A stretch of 64,000 nucleotides of DNA. Source: Undaria pinnatifida (lineage: Eukaryota; Sar; Phaeophyceae; Laminariales; Alariaceae). The position numbers and the translations under genes were made by a program. Each line of letters begins with the position of its first letter. Positions within the stretch are counted from its first letter, which is position 1. Below, piece after piece: positions 31,907 through 43,850 of this stretch. Under the pieces are notes generated by a model. It ran no database searches, was not told where the DNA came from, and was given only the letters and a program-made list of their open reading frames with translations. The DNA is taken from NCBI GenBank assembly GCA_012845835.1, contig JABAKD010000023.1:17352751-17416750 (forward strand), given 5' to 3'.

Positions 31907-32707
31907 TCAACTGGCCACGGCCGCGCCTCGAGATTCGTCTACGTTACGTTGGATTCCCCGAGGAAACGCACTGGCGATGTGAACTTGCAAGCACCAAGAG
32001 CCTCGTACGGCTCCCGTTGAAGTCGTGTAGCGCGCCGGGGGAAGAGGGAGTTTAATCGGTCCCGGGTCGTCCAGAAAGCGGACCAGGTATACCTTGTCCT
32101 CGGTAGTGCTCGCGCTGATTTTTCCTAGCCACCATAAACCACCGTCTCCCTTGTGCCAAAAATGGGCTCCCTTAGGGAGTACTGTGTCGTGGTAGCGACG
32201 GAGCCAATCGGCGCGGGGAACACAGGCGTAGCCCGGCGCTAGGAAACGTTCCCCGTTGTTGCGGGAGAGCTCACGCTGTGCCGCTCCGATCCGCATTCGG
32301 CGGTAAAGGCGGTTGGTTTGGCGGTGCTGGTCCGGGGTTCTGGCCCAATAATGCAAGATGTGGGAGCGGGAGAGGTGAAGGTCCATTTCCCGCTCCCAGG
32401 AGGGTTCGGAGAGTCCCGCCCAATGCGTCTTGTATAGCACCGCGATGACGCCACCTCGCCCCCGTACCGACTGATGACCAGTGATCTGCTCCACCTCCAG
32501 CCGTTGGAGGGGAGTCAAAACGTCGTCTTGAGTGACGTGGTACGGTGGGGACTTCTTGGAAAATGTTTTGAGCACATACTGTGTCAGCCCCGCCGGTAGG
32601 TATTTGGGCATGTCCCCGCTGTCGATGGGGTTGGCACAGGGTTTGAGGCGCTCGATGGCCACACACCGACGAGCGTCCGAACCAGGCAGGTGGGAAGGGA
32701 GATCCAA
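31907..32707 (-). pseudogene. Chromodomain plus Tudor-like tail of element B integrase
   Basis: 266 codons, more complete upstream than in A: LPSHLPGSDARRCVAIERLK leads into YLPAGLTQYVL. The chromodomain follows (LEVEQITGHQSV, VLYKTHWAGL, SWEREMDLHLSRSHILHYWA). A basic spacer (RLYRRMRIGAAQRELSRNNG) comes next, then the Tudor-like module (WHKGDGGLWWLGKI, DKVYLVRFLDD, RGSWCLQVH). The frame is open for the full length, and the protein differs from A by only a few substitutions. Like A, the product would be the C-terminal end of integrase and act in the nucleus to choose insertion sites. Conservation of both reader-like modules in two copies argues that they were part of the active ancestor. Confidence 0.85.
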
Positions 32708-34215
32708 ATAAACGAGGTTGTTCCCGAGCGGCGAGCCGTCCGGGGTATCGGCGGCGGAGCAGGGATCGACGGCCAGGACCTTGTATGGGCCCGTCTAGTT
32801 AAGCGCGAGTTTGGCCTTGAGTACCTTGGCGTCGGTGTTCGCCTTCACACCCTGGCGGATGGTAGAGGCAGAATTGTATACCCATGCCCAACTACCCACA
32901 GTGAAGTTAGGTGCTGGACGCAGCGCGTCGGTGAGGGCGGAGTTTATGCGGTTAACACGGGAAACGGTGAGGGCGTGGTGTGCGCGGACAATGTCATTCG
33001 CGCGCTTTTGCCGATTGGTGGCCAAATCGCAATAGGCCAGGTGGTCACGGGTCAGACTATGGTGTCCCACGACACCTGCGCGGTCGAAAACCGTCAGGGG
33101 GAGCCGTGAGAGTCTGCCCATGTGGACCTCGTTGGGCGCCAAACCCGTCGCCGCGCTGACAGAGTTGTTGTAAGCGAATTCTACGTGGGGCAGATGCAAG
33201 TCCCAGTCGTCTTGTCGCTCGTTAATGACCAGGCCAGCATTTGTGCCATAGTGTGACTTAACCGCTCAACGCCCCCGTTACAGTTGGGGTGATAGGCGCT
33301 TGTAGCAAGCTTGTGTACACCCAACAGCTGATGTGCAGATTGTGAAAGCTTGAAACAGAACTGCAGTCCGTTGTCCGAGAGTATGGTGCGCGGGCACCTC
33401 CACAAGGGGATGTATTGGTTCACCACGATATTGGCTGTACCTTCCGCGGTGAACTCAGCGGCAGTGACGGGGAACATGTCGGCTCGACGACTGAAGCGAT
33501 CGGTGAACAGCAGGATGTAGGTGTTACCTCGTGGTGTGACCGGAAGGGGGCCGAAGTAGTCAACACTGACGGCGATAACTGGACCTCCTGACAGAGGCAT
33601 TGTGATGATGGGCCAGCGGACAGTCAGCCGTGGGGTTTTCCGCGCTTGGCACTTCAAGCAGTGGCGAAGACACCACCGGGTGCACACACTCATGCCAATC
33701 CACCAATAAAAACACTTCAGCATGCGCAACGTGCGCGTGGTGCCAAGGTGGCAGGAGACCGTCGAGTGGCAAGCTTGCATGATCCAAGGGCGCATGAGCA
33801 CGTGAACGTAGATGCGAACTGGCTCGTCGTTTAGCAAGCAAGCAGCTCGCCCCACAGAGTTCGGTTTGTCAGAGCTTGTTGGCGGGAGTGTCGGGTTACG
33901 GACGAGTAGGACGAAGTCGACGTCGGTTGTATGTAGTCGACCCTTACCCGCCAGTTCCTGAATGTCTGAGACGGAGGGACGCTTGGGCGAGGGGTAGCAT
34001 GCCCAGAAGTCGGGTGGCAGGGCCGACGGCCGGCCGATGGAGATGTAACGTATCGTGGCCTGGCACGTCGGCTCTGCGTATTGTTCGCTTTTCTAATCCG
34101 CATGTGAATAACGCGCAAAGGAATCCGCGAATCGCAAATCAGCAGCGTCGCCGAGGGCATCCGACCTTGTAAGTGTAGCCGGCGTTTCACCAGGAGGAGG
34201 CGTAAGCCGTAGGAG
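32708..34215 (-). pseudogene. Integrase of element B
   Basis: Minus strand. The N-terminal extension starts near 34215 and frames change near 33840. Then come the zinc finger (CHSTVSCHLG, HCLKCQARK) and the core VSVDYFGPLPVTPRGNTYIL, TILSDNGLQFC and HPNCNGGVERLSHTM, in one frame from 33855. This core is cleaner than in A because B lacks the indels around the second strand. A 1-bp deletion near 33230 shifts the frame just after the catalytic Glu. A TAG at 32797-32795 replaces the Trp of the GPY/F module (A reads LNWTGPYKVL). The three catalytic acidic residues are visible. Each lesion differs from those of A, so these arose after the two copies separated. Confidence 0.9.
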
Positions 34216-34631
34216 CGGAGTTCCCATAGGCTCTGCGTGGTTGTGGTCGGACGGAAGTGGTACCGTGCAGGCCGGCGGGTCGGCAAGAGTAGGGGTCGCG
34301 GCGACTGGCGGAGCCGGCCGCGACCGTCGAGCTCGCAGCGGAGTTGCAACTCGTCTGGACGATGGCTGAGGGACCCCGCCGGGCCCGAAGCCATAGTCGA
34401 CAGCAGGAGGTGCCTTACTAGCTGCTGTTGCTGAACGCCGGCGCGTCCGAGTGGAGATGCGGTCCGATTAAGGCGTCATCGTCTGGGGCGCCGGAGATCC
34501 AGGCGAGGTTGGGACGGACGCCGTCGGGCCCATGGGCTCGACGGGGTTTGTCCCTTGTACCGAGCTCCGGGAAGGAGTCGGGTGGGCCACAGATGTCGTG
34601 GCAGCCGGGGCTTCGGCAGAGTACTCGTTGG

Positions 34632-35406
34632 TCACGGTGGGTACAGCAAAAACCGAAGTGAAATCGTAGTCGGCTGTACGCGAGCCCCCGCCTCGGCCGG
34701 GCGAGCTATCGACGGTGGCGGTGGATGCAGAAACACGAGCGACGAATCTCCTGGGGAAGCAGAAAGGCCGTCAATCCTTATACGTGGCTCGTGTGTGCGA
34801 AAATCGTGAAACGCGGTAGAGGTGAGAGGGAGCCCACCCAAGGCAGCATGTTCAGTGCGGGGCACGAGCCCACCCAAGACAGTGCTTTCGGCGAGGGGTT
34901 CGAGTCCACTCAAAGCAGTGCTTTCGGTGTGGGCACAAGCTCACCCATTACAGTGTTTTCGGCGAGGGCGCGAGTCCACCCACACCGACCCCTGGGATCG
35001 GTGAAGAGGGAGCGCGCAGCCCGCGGGTCCGTAGGAGGTAGATACCGCTTTCTCCAACGGGGTTGGGGCTTGGCAACCCCACGGGGTTGAAGTTTGTCAA
35101 GCCACTGCGGCCGTACTCCGTAACAGGCTCTGGAAAACGGGCCAGAAAAATCGGCGATGCCCTTGGCGCTGCCTTTGCGGTACTCGAGTGTGCAATCGAA
35201 CGCGGTGACGAACTCAAGCTACCACTGGACTCGTGCATTGAGGGTCCCCACTTTGCCAGTGCTCTCCTATGTCTTGTGGCCGGAGGATATGCGGACCTTT
35301 GTTCTCCACAGTACCCTCCGAGGTATTTGGTAGCCCAAACAATGCTGTCGGTCCCCAAATCTAGATAGGAGTCCAGTGCCTCTCCACGTCGAGCGTTGCT
35401 CGACAT
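34632..35406 (-). other. Low-complexity linker of element B with 39-bp repeats
   Basis: Matches 7096-8036 in A. The 39-bp tandem repeats are at about 34830-34985. The conserved piece near 35450-35400 (EGTVTLDDVSFTMKNAY), followed by ALDSYLDLGTDSIVWATKYL, might be a diverged retropepsin C-terminal half, but the active-site triad is not visible. No RT. Confidence 0.5.
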
Positions 35407-35689
35407 ATATACGCGTTTTTCATAGTGAACGAAACGTCGTCCAGCGTCACAGTACCCTCGACGAAACAGGGGCCGTGTTCTGACAGCGAAAAGTCAGGGG
35501 CGACGCCAGAAGCTATCTCCAAAACTCCACGGCTTTTAATTGGCCAACGCGCTCGAGAAATAGGTCGGAAACGCCGAAGGGAAAGCTTTGCGAGCGCTGG
35601 CCGCTGTGAACGGTCCGGTTGCGGCGCGGACGATATTTATTTGTTCTTGCACTCGCAGTGCAGGTGCGGAACCGACTAGGGGAGGCCGG

Positions 35690-36173
35690 GCGCGCCGACC
35701 CGGTCTCGTTGTCGCAAATAGCTTCGCGAACGGCAGAAAGTGCCTCACCGAGCAAGTTTTTCCTCTCCCCTGGCATGGGTTGTTGGCCCTGGGACCATCC
35801 GCCCGGAGACCAATGCCCCACACTGGGTTCAGAGGGCTGGATTCAGCCAGAAGCTTGTTGTCAGAGCTCAAAAGGTGATTTTTCTTATGGCTGAATTCTG
35901 CTTGAATTTGGCGTAGGTGCCAGATAACACGGCGTTTTGCATCTCCCTGTCCCCAACAGCGGAGTCAAAGTTGCGCACGCCTCGACCGATGCGTTTGCGT
36001 GTGCTTGGACGAGGCGATGACATTATGAGCCCCACTGCTCGATGGTCTTGCAAAAACTTGGTCTTTTCGGCCATCATGTCCTGCTCCGCGCAAGAATATG
36101 GCACGTCGTCCACGGCAAACGACGAAGGGCACCACGGTGGAAAATGGGATTGGGACTGCCAGAATAACACCAC
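35690..36173 (-). pseudogene. NADAR/YbiA-like (DUF1768) domain in element B
   Basis: Clearer than in A. One frame (36251-35868) runs KVVLFWQSQSHFPPWCPSSF, AVDDVPYSCAEQDMMAEKTK, FLQDHRAVGLIMSSPRP, RKRIGRGVRNFDSAVGD, then SGTYAKFKQNSAIRK. The next frame (35871-35780) gives DNKLLAESSPLNPVWGIGLR and DGPRANNPCQ. The third (from about 35790) gives RKNLLGEALSAVREAI. This is the full order of NADAR superfamily motifs over about 160 residues, the usual domain length. There are two frameshifts, both in A-runs. The second, at GAGGAAAAAC (35755-35770), is shared with A. The Trp expected before RGKNLLG is Gly in both copies, and the Trp after FD is missing. Superfamily members are N-glycosidases; activity of this copy is unlikely. 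Confidence 0.85.
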
Positions 36174-36214
36174 TTTGTCTGTGGAGTATTCGAGAGAAGG
36201 GTCAAAAGCCGTGT

Positions 36215-36810
36215 TGGAATTTGGGGCTGCAATGTCCCCGTCCGGGAACACCAGGCCTCGGGAGCACGACGCGAATCCGAACCCGTGGTATCTCGCCTCG
36301 GGTCTTTCTTCGTTCGTTGGCGGAAAGGCGCGAGAATCCGCTCTAACTGCGCCCGAAAAATGGCAAAAACCGACGGTGCAAACCCGTCGGTAGCCTCGTG
36401 GGACATTTGTGGGTCTCCAATGTCCCCTTCTGGGAACACCAGTCCTCGGCTATTTGAGCCTGTAATGTCCCCTTGCGGGAGCACCAGGCCTCGGGAGCAA
36501 CATGCGAGTCCGAACCTGGAGTTTCTCGCCTCGGGTCCTCCTCACTCGCTGGCGGAAACTCGTAAGAAGCCGCCCTCATTGCACCCGAAAAAAGAGTCCA
36601 ACACCGACGGTGCCAAACCGTCGGTAGCCTCGTTGGGTATTTGGTTCTGCAATGTCCCCGTCTGGGAACACCAGTCCTCGGCTCTTTGGGCCTGTAGTGT
36701 TCCCCTCAGGAACACCAGGCCTCGGGAGCACGACGCGAGTCCGAACCCACGGTTTCTCGCGTCGTGGCCTCTTCGCGTTTCGGCGTATAATCGCAAGAAA
36801 ACTGCTCTAA
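36215..36810. repeat. 234-bp tandem repeat region of element B
   Basis: Same array as 8885-9480 in A, about 2.5 units, leading directly into the NADAR-like frame (RGLVFPDGDIAAPN). The units are as similar to their counterparts in A as to each other. Confidence 0.85.
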
Positions 36811-38162
36811 CTGCGCCCGAAGAGGCAGGGGCTCTGAGCTGTTTCTGCTTGACGAGAGGCGCGATTCTTCCGTAAATCTACGGGAATAGTGTCCAGCTGG
36901 TCAGCATGGAGGCCGTGGAGTCACCACTGGCCCGTCGCGCAGTGTCGGATCTTCTTCCTGTGCCACTGGGGCAGACGTAGCCTGAAACACATGGGGTAGC
37001 GTGTTAAAAGACGAAGCAGGGTCCGTAAACCCTGTGGGCGTCTTCTGGAGCGGGGCTCGGGCAAGGCAATAATATTTTTACCCGAGGAGGCTCTCTTCCG
37101 TTATGTATCTTGGAGAAGGGAGACGAGGTAGCTAATCTTGTCGACTCCTCCTTGATGGAATAAAGGACAGAGCGCCCGCTGTTATCGTGAGCAAACACCG
37201 GATCGAGCCTCGCAAAAGATCTCGGTGTTTTAGTGTTGGCCTTCGCACACCTCAAATCGACCGCCACCTCGTGGTCAGAAAAAGTGTTTCGAGGGTCGAC
37301 CGTCCCACACCTCAAACCGACCGCCACCGCCTGGTCAGGGAGAGGGGGGGATGAACACATACGCGTAAAAAGGCGGCGCGCCGTGGCCGCAGCTATATTG
37401 TTGCGCGGCGCGTGCCTGGGGGGGGATCGCCCAAAGCGCAGGCCCCCGTGCCATTGATGGGGGCGGCTTTGGAGCGCATACCCCCATTGCTGAGTTTATG
37501 CCGCGGCTGAGGGGTACGGCGCCGGAAGCGCGGTTCCCGTTGCCTGACTCAGACCATGACCGGGGGGAACGTCGCTGAAAGTGCGCGTTCTCGCCGTCAA
37601 GAAAGAAAGAAAGAAAAGAAAAAAAAATACCTGGCTGGAGGAAACCACGCTTGAAGCGCTAGTTCCCGCCGCCTGTACTACGCCGTGAGAATCGTCCGCA
37701 GACGGCGTAGGAGCCCGTGGGCTCTTGAGAGGCAATCTGTGCTGCGTTACTGGACAGGCTAGCAACAGAACACGAGCATCTTCTGAAACCAAAATAGGAA
37801 CCCCCGACAGTGTTGTCGACGGTGCCGTACCGCCGTCGAGCTGTCGATTGCCGTTACGGAATGTGCCAGGATGGCGCCCAAATTTATTTTCACCCGGGTT
37901 GTGGGCGGCTCCAAAGTGCATTCGAGGAGCAGGAGCGGGGGCAGAAGAGGCGGGCGAGCGCAGGATACCACCATGGTGATCCGACGTGTATGTGGTATCG
38001 TTGTGACAGTTTACCTGGCCCTGATCCAGAAAGATGGCGACGATTTTTCTTGTGGTTGTTCGGGCGAGAAGATTTGTCGTCTCGGCGGTAGCAGACCATG
38101 CGTGTGTGTCAACGTCGGTGTGCGTCATCGTCGCCAAGTTGGCCTAGTTCAGGGTTCAAGCA
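36811..38162 (-). other. Unassigned minus-strand region of element B
   Basis: Collinear with 9481-10849 in A. Minus-strand frame 38137-37496 is open for 213 codons (ATAETTNLLARTTTRKIVAI, HHGGILRSPASSAPAPAPRM) and then Ser/Phe/Thr-rich. No domain recognised. Confidence 0.4.
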
Positions 38163-40230
38163 GCCACTCGCACTAATGAAAGGATGCCTACAATGCTTGA
38201 AGGAATGGTTGTCTTCGTGGCAGTTGAGGGAAAGCCCCCGGTTTTCTCGGAGGGCATCAGCGCGAGATGAAAGGAGGCCGCTCCAAAGGGGAGGGTCGTC
38301 TGTCTTAAACGAGGCCTTAAAGGCGAAAACTTCTGCATAATGATGCTCTTCTAGTGGCGAGCAGTTCGATGTGTGGTCAAGCCAAGGGTCAGATGAATCA
38401 TCGATGGGCATGGCAGTTGAATGATGGCTCGATCCCGTCTGCCACGAAAGCGACTGGGACGGCATTCGGCCCTGGCCGCGCCCATGATCGGCGGGCCGGG
38501 GCCCCGACAGGGCGCATGACCGCGCTCCCGTCAAAGAAACAGGGAGAGACAAAAAATGTTTCGCCGTTGACGGGAGGTGTCTTATTAGTCACTAAAAGCC
38601 CGCCCCATAGCATCCAACGAGGCGTATGGCCGCGGGTTTGTTGCCTTCGAACCAGGGTACAACGCAGGCAGGAGAGCCGGAAATTGCTCATTCGCCGCCA
38701 CCCGAACCACCTCCAACACCACATCCGTCCCCGGAGACAAAACACGCTCACTCCCCGTTAGCGGTCCGCATAAGTACGCGAACCTCCCCGCTAAAATCAG
38801 AAAAAGGCATGCCGTTACACATTCCAAAAGTATGCAACTTAGTGTAGCCCTTCTCCGTGTCAACCCCGTCGAAATGCGTGATCAGCAGACGCAACAGAAG
38901 GGTGAAAGCCTCAGGCCCAGATGCTCCTCCTGCCATGGCTTTTGACACTTTTTGCCTGCTACCACGACCACCTCGCTGTGGTCCGTGCTCGAGGACGAAG
39001 ACGAGCGGGAGAAGGTTGACGAGCCGTCCCACGCTGAACGTCCTCTCACGCCATTCCTCCGCCCTCCGTTGCCTCCGCCAGAGCTGCGGCCAACTGTCCC
39101 GGTTGTTGGACCGAAGTTGCCCCCTCGGCGGCGCTCTCAGGCACACCAGCACCCGATGCGGTGTCACCCCCGCGGCGGTGGTGGTGATCGCCACCCCCAC
39201 CGTTTTTGCCGCCACCCCCACGGTTACGATCCCCGCGGTCGCTAGTGTGGCGAAATTTTCCCCGGTTTCGTTCTGCCAACCCTTCCTCCGGGGTTCGGCC
39301 AAAAGACAGGGTCGGGGTCCTCATCGTAGGCTATCAGCAGGGCCTTGACGAGGGCAAGGGTCGGGGCGGCTCTCGTCTGTCTAGCATAGGGCGTACAATC
39401 CACGCGAGCCCAGGCCGCTTCCACTGAGGACGTCCGCTTGCCGCGACGCCGGCCACTCTGACGGGAGGAGGGCGCAGGCCGTTTCCACCACCGCGGTCGC
39501 CAACGCTGAGGGGAAGTCTACCCTCGGTGCAGACGCCATGCCCACGACGATGCCCTTGAAAAAGGCGTCGTTCCCGGGCCGTGGTCGCTGGGATGCGACA
39601 CCCTGCGGGCGCGACGAAGGCAAGGGGGCCGCGGTAGCTCCCGCCGCAGCCGCCGCAACTGATTGGGCGAGGGCTTGTTGCGCCCTCTTCGCTACCAGGG
39701 ACGCCTCCCGCGCAGCGGTCTTCGCCTGCTCGATATCTTCGTCAAACCGACGTCGGCGTGCTATCGTCTGGTTGGCGTCGTCGAGCGCCCGCTGGGTCCG
39801 CGCCGCCGCGTATGCCAAGTCCAAGGGGGCGGCATGGGCGCCCCGGTCCCGGGAACTCTGGGGGTGGCGCTCTGTCGAGCGCGGAGAGCCCAGGTGGCGG
39901 CGGTGGTGCCCTGTCGAGCGCGGGCGGGGGCAGCTGGTGGCGCTCCCCCGGGGCTGGCGAGAGCTGGCGTCGAGACGCCCCCGAGTCCGGTGGGGGTTGG
40001 TCCGTCTTCTTTTCAGCGCGAACCGGCGAATCGACCCTCTTGGTTGGTGGGAACGGGTGGAGGTATGGTGCTCCGTTATCTGTCTCGTCACCGGAACCCG
40101 CCACCGGTGGTTCCCCCGTCTCGAGTCGCGGCATCTCGAGCGAGCTCTCCCTGCCTCGTGGGCATCCAGGTTGGGGTGCGTGGAAGACCTCGGCCTGCCC
40201 CAAGTAGCCCGCTTCCTCACTGGTAGACAT
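38163..40230 (-). pseudogene. gag: gag of element B
   Basis: Starts at ATG 40230 (MSTSEEAGYLGQAEVF). The N-terminal 160-codon frame is Pro-rich with an ALDRAPPPPPGLS/ALDRAPPPEF repeat. The helical Ala-rich segment (ALDDANQTIARRR) lies in the frame ending 39381. The capsid-like block lies at about 38940-38600 (LLITHFDGVDTEKGYTK, GMPFSDFSGEVRVLM, VVLEVVRVAANEQ). The frame 38552-38109 carries the end, with SSDPWLDHTSNC and the Cys/His cluster CHEDNHSFKHCRHPF followed by GCLNPELG. That cluster, CX4HX4C, is likely the nucleic-acid-binding end of gag. Frameshifts differ partly from A. Confidence 0.8.
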
Positions 40231-40639
40231 GTTGCTTGTTGTCTGTATGGCGGGCAGCGGAAGGAGGGGGTGTGGGGGAAGGTAGCGGGATGGGAACGAC
40301 GCGTGAAAAAGCTATGGAGACAGATATATTGTTGTGGTGTCCCTGCTGAAAGTAGCGATGTATCTGTGTTTCAGTAAACAGCAAGACATGGGCCTCGACT
40401 CCGTCCAGCATCAGTGATGGTAGCAGCCACGCCAACTAGCCGTATAAAAGGAGTACAGCAGTAAGAAGGGTACCATCCACCAAAACCGCAACATAAGAGC
40501 AGCGCCCAGTCTGACCGTAGGGTATACGGGTAACGCCCGCACGAATCGCAGTGAAATCAGCCAAAACTGGGCAGCACTGACCCTAACCGCGGTGCAGGGG
40601 GTGCAACACAGTATAGGTTCGTCCGCAGCCATCGGACTT

Positions 40640-41930
40640 AAACAGGCATCATTCAACCTAGGCGGGGGGGTAGCACAGGAAAGCGTCGCCCAAAACGCCG
40701 ACGCTCATCGTACCAAAACAGGCAGCATTTAACCTAGGTGTAATATAGGGGTGAAAGCACAGTGAAGAGTCGCCCAACACGCTGACACTCACCGCACCAA
40801 AACAGGCAGCATTTAACCTAGGTGTAGTGTAGGGGTGGAAGCACAGTGAAAGGTCGCCCAACACGCTGACACTCATCGCACTAAAACAGGCAGCATTTTA
40901 TCTAGGTGTAGTGTAGGGGGCAGCACAGTGAAGGGTCGCCCAACACGCCGACACTCATCGCACCAAAACAGCCAGCATTTGACCTAGGTGTAGTGTAGGG
41001 GGGTAGCACAGTGAAAGGTCACCCAATACGCTGACACTCATCGCACCAAAACAGGCAGCATTTACCCTAGGTGTAGTGTAGGGGTGGAAGCACAGTGAAG
41101 AGTAGCCCAACACGCTGACACTCATCGCACCAAAACAGCCAGCATTTAACCTAGGTGTAGAGTAGGGGTGGAAGCACAGTGAAAGGTCGCCCAACACGCT
41201 GACACTCATAGCACCCAAATAGGCAGCATTTACCCTAGGTGTAGTGTAGGGGGTAGCACGGTGAAGGGTCGCCCAACACGCCGACGCTCATCGCACCAAA
41301 ACAGCCAGCATTTACCCTAGGTGTGGTGTAGGGGGGTAGCACAGTGAAAGGTCGCCCAACACGCTGACACTCATCGCACCAAAACAGGCAGCATTTAACC
41401 TAGGTGTAGAGTAGGGGTGGAAGCACAGTGGAAGGTCGCCCAACACACTCACAATCATCGCACCAAAATAGGCAGCATTTAACCTAGGTGTAGTGTAGGG
41501 GTGGAAGCACAGTGAAGGGTCGCCCAACACGCCGACACTCATCGTACCAAAACAGGCAGCATTTACCCTAGGTGTAGTGTAGGGGGGTAGCACAGTGAAA
41601 GGTCACCCAACACGCTGACACTCATCGTACCAAAACAGGCAGCATTTACCCTAGGTGTAGAGTAGGGTTGGAAGCACAGTGAAGAGTCGCCCAACACGCT
41701 GACACTCATCGCACCAAAACAGGCAGCATCTAACCTAGGTGTAGTGTAGGGATGGAAGCACAGTGAAGAGTCGCCCAACACGCTGACACTCATCGCACCA
41801 AAACAGGCAGCATTTACCCTAGGTGTAGTGTAGGGGGGCAGCACAGTGAAAGGTCACCCAACACGCCGACACTCATCGCACCACAACAGGCAGCATTTAA
41901 CCTAGGTGTAGTGTAGTACCAACACCAGCT
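40640..41930. repeat. 83-84-bp tandem array in 5' leader of element B (16 units)
   Basis: CTAGG boxes recur at about 83-84 bp spacing from 40657 to 41899, sixteen in all, against nine in A. Unit content is the same as in A. Neighbouring units differ by a few bases, and some alternate between GTGGAAGCACAG and GGGGGTAGCACAG forms, which suggests a two-unit higher-order pattern in part of the array. Confidence 0.95.
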
Positions 41931-43272
41931 GTAGAAAAATGTGCACGCCCACAGTCGAATAGAAAGGCTGTTTGCCCCCAAAGGTACCGCATCAAACGGG
42001 CTGATCTCCACTGCACTATGAAAAGCTGTGAAGCGCAGTATCTCCGCGAACTGTGTAGTAAGCGCTCTGTAACGGGCAGTAGCTGTCTGAACATGTGCAG
42101 AGAAGAAGAAAAAAAAATCCCAGCGTAAACCTGAAGGGCAGCACATGTACCAACAGTAGCAGAAAGGCAGCGTTTGCGCCCACAGTAGTATAGTGCTTAG
42201 CATCTCCGCCAACTGTAAACCGCATTTCAACTGGCAATACCCGTCGTGACAGCTGCAAAAAAAAAAATGCAGCATTTATCCTAGCGGCTTTGTGGAGGGG
42301 CAGCACATGTACCGGCAGGAAGACGGCCTAACTCCCGGACAGCAGAAAGAACAAATCCGTACCCACTCCCACCGATAAAGGGACAGTTACGTTGACAGCA
42401 GTGCAGAGTGCCGCACTGTCACAGCTGTGCATACACAGAAAGTGGTATTATAGTCCCCGCGTACCCGTGAATGGTGGAATATAAGGCATCGCACACACCA
42501 ACAGCCTTGCCCAAAAAAGCCAGCACAGAGTTTCAGCGTTCACTAGGTTCAAGTTCTAGTCACGGGGGGGCCAGGACAAAAAACAAACCTCTCGAATCGA
42601 ACTTGCAAGGAGCATTCGCACAGCAGTGGAGGGTGTCAGAGCTGCGGTGCTGTAACTGTGGACGCTGGGGCAGTGAAGGGTCGAGCTATGTGGTGGATGG
42701 GCAGGAGCAAAGTAGGCGACTTGGCTGCTGTACAGTGACTTCTACAGCAGAGAATCCGGCGGTATATGGCAGGCATTGACAGCGAGCCCATTGTGCTGCA
42801 CTGTAGTTGGTACCTCTGCAAAAATGATGGTGGTTGAAGCTACGCGACGCACAGCAGTAGTGGAACGCTGTTGATCGAGAAAGATCGGAGAGGGGTTCGA
42901 GGTGCGTCAAGTTAGTAGCTGTACTAATTTAAGCAGAAAGGGAGCAGCTGTTTGTTCGACGGACAAGACGGATCGACGTATGTACTGAAACCCATACGAT
43001 AACGCGTGTACTGGAGAATTCGCCAAACGAAAAAGCCCAAACATTCCACGAGCACCGCCTGTTCCTTCCGGGATCACAAGGAAGGAGCCCCGACATGAGC
43101 TACTATAGCACGGTGCCCGTAGTCCGAGGGGGTCCCGCGAAGGGCGGTCTGACTCCGACAGCAAAGGTGTATGCTGGTCGATGGGCTCTCTCAGCAAGTG
43201 AAGTCCCCGTCGAAGGTCATTCGAAGGGTTGATTCCAGTATGCTTGTCCGTGGCATGTCGTGCATATATGCC
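41931..43272. other. Rest of the 5' leader of element B; no gene recognised
   Basis: 41931-42530 has degenerate relatives of the array and no counterpart of equal length in A. From 42530 it matches A 14330-15100. Confidence 0.4.
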
Positions 43273-43671
43273 TCAGAGCCCCAAAGCGCAAAAAAAAGGT
43301 ACAAGACGATGGCCGATCTTGGGGCTTGTGCTGGCAACTCGCGGAGATGTGCTATGCAACATGCTGGCAGAGCGCCGAGCAAACAAGTCTGATGGGTGGG
43401 GCTCGGGCAGTTCCACTGCGGAGTGGTCTATGACCAGCTGGCGGTGAACTGATGCGACCAAAGGCCGGGACGAGGAGTGTGCTCCGAAGAGCAGTGTCGT
43501 CCGCACGTTCTCGGAAGGTGTCCTCCGTGTGGTGCGTGCCCAGCAACCAATAGGAGGGACCAAAATTCGAGACGAGGAGTGTGCTCCGCAGAGCATTGTC
43601 GTCCGCACGTACTTGGAAGGTGTCGTAAGTGTGGTACGTGCCCGGCGACCAACAGGAGGGGGGCCTGCCAT
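43273..43671 (-). CDS. Leader ORF of element B with two internal repeats
   Basis: 132 codons from ATG 43671 (MAGPPPVGRRARTTLTTPSK). The two repeat units are ARTTLTTPSKYVRTTMLCGA and ARTTRRTPSENVRTTLLFGA. The body matches the A ORF (15469-15104); the C-terminus extends further because of a nearby indel. It has no known homologue that I can name. It is the only frame in the element that is open in both copies from a shared ATG. Confidence 0.4.
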   Translation of the reverse strand: MAGPPPVGRRARTTLTTPSKYVRTTMLCGAHSSSRILVPPIGCWARTTRRTPSENVRTTLLFGAHSSSRPLVASVHRQLVIDHSAVELPEPHPSDLFARRSASMLHSTSPRVASTSPKIGHRLVPFFCALGL

Positions 43672-43830
43672 CTTACTGCTGTTGTGGTCGCCGTTGTAAG
43701 AGGAAGGGCGCTCCCTCCATCAAGAAGCCACCCGAGAAGGAACAGGGGTTGTGGGCTCGATGGAAAGCAAAAGCAAAATCGCTACGAAAAAAAATCGGAA
43801 AGATTGAAGGTACGCTGGCACAATAGCATA

Positions 43831-43848
43831 TCAAGCTCGTCGACGCCA
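43831..43848 (-). promoter_or_regulatory. Putative tRNA primer-binding site of element B
   Basis: Minus strand TGGCGTCGACGAGCTTGA beginning two nucleotides inside the 5' LTR, identical to the site in A. Confidence 0.7.
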
Positions 43849-43850
43849 CA

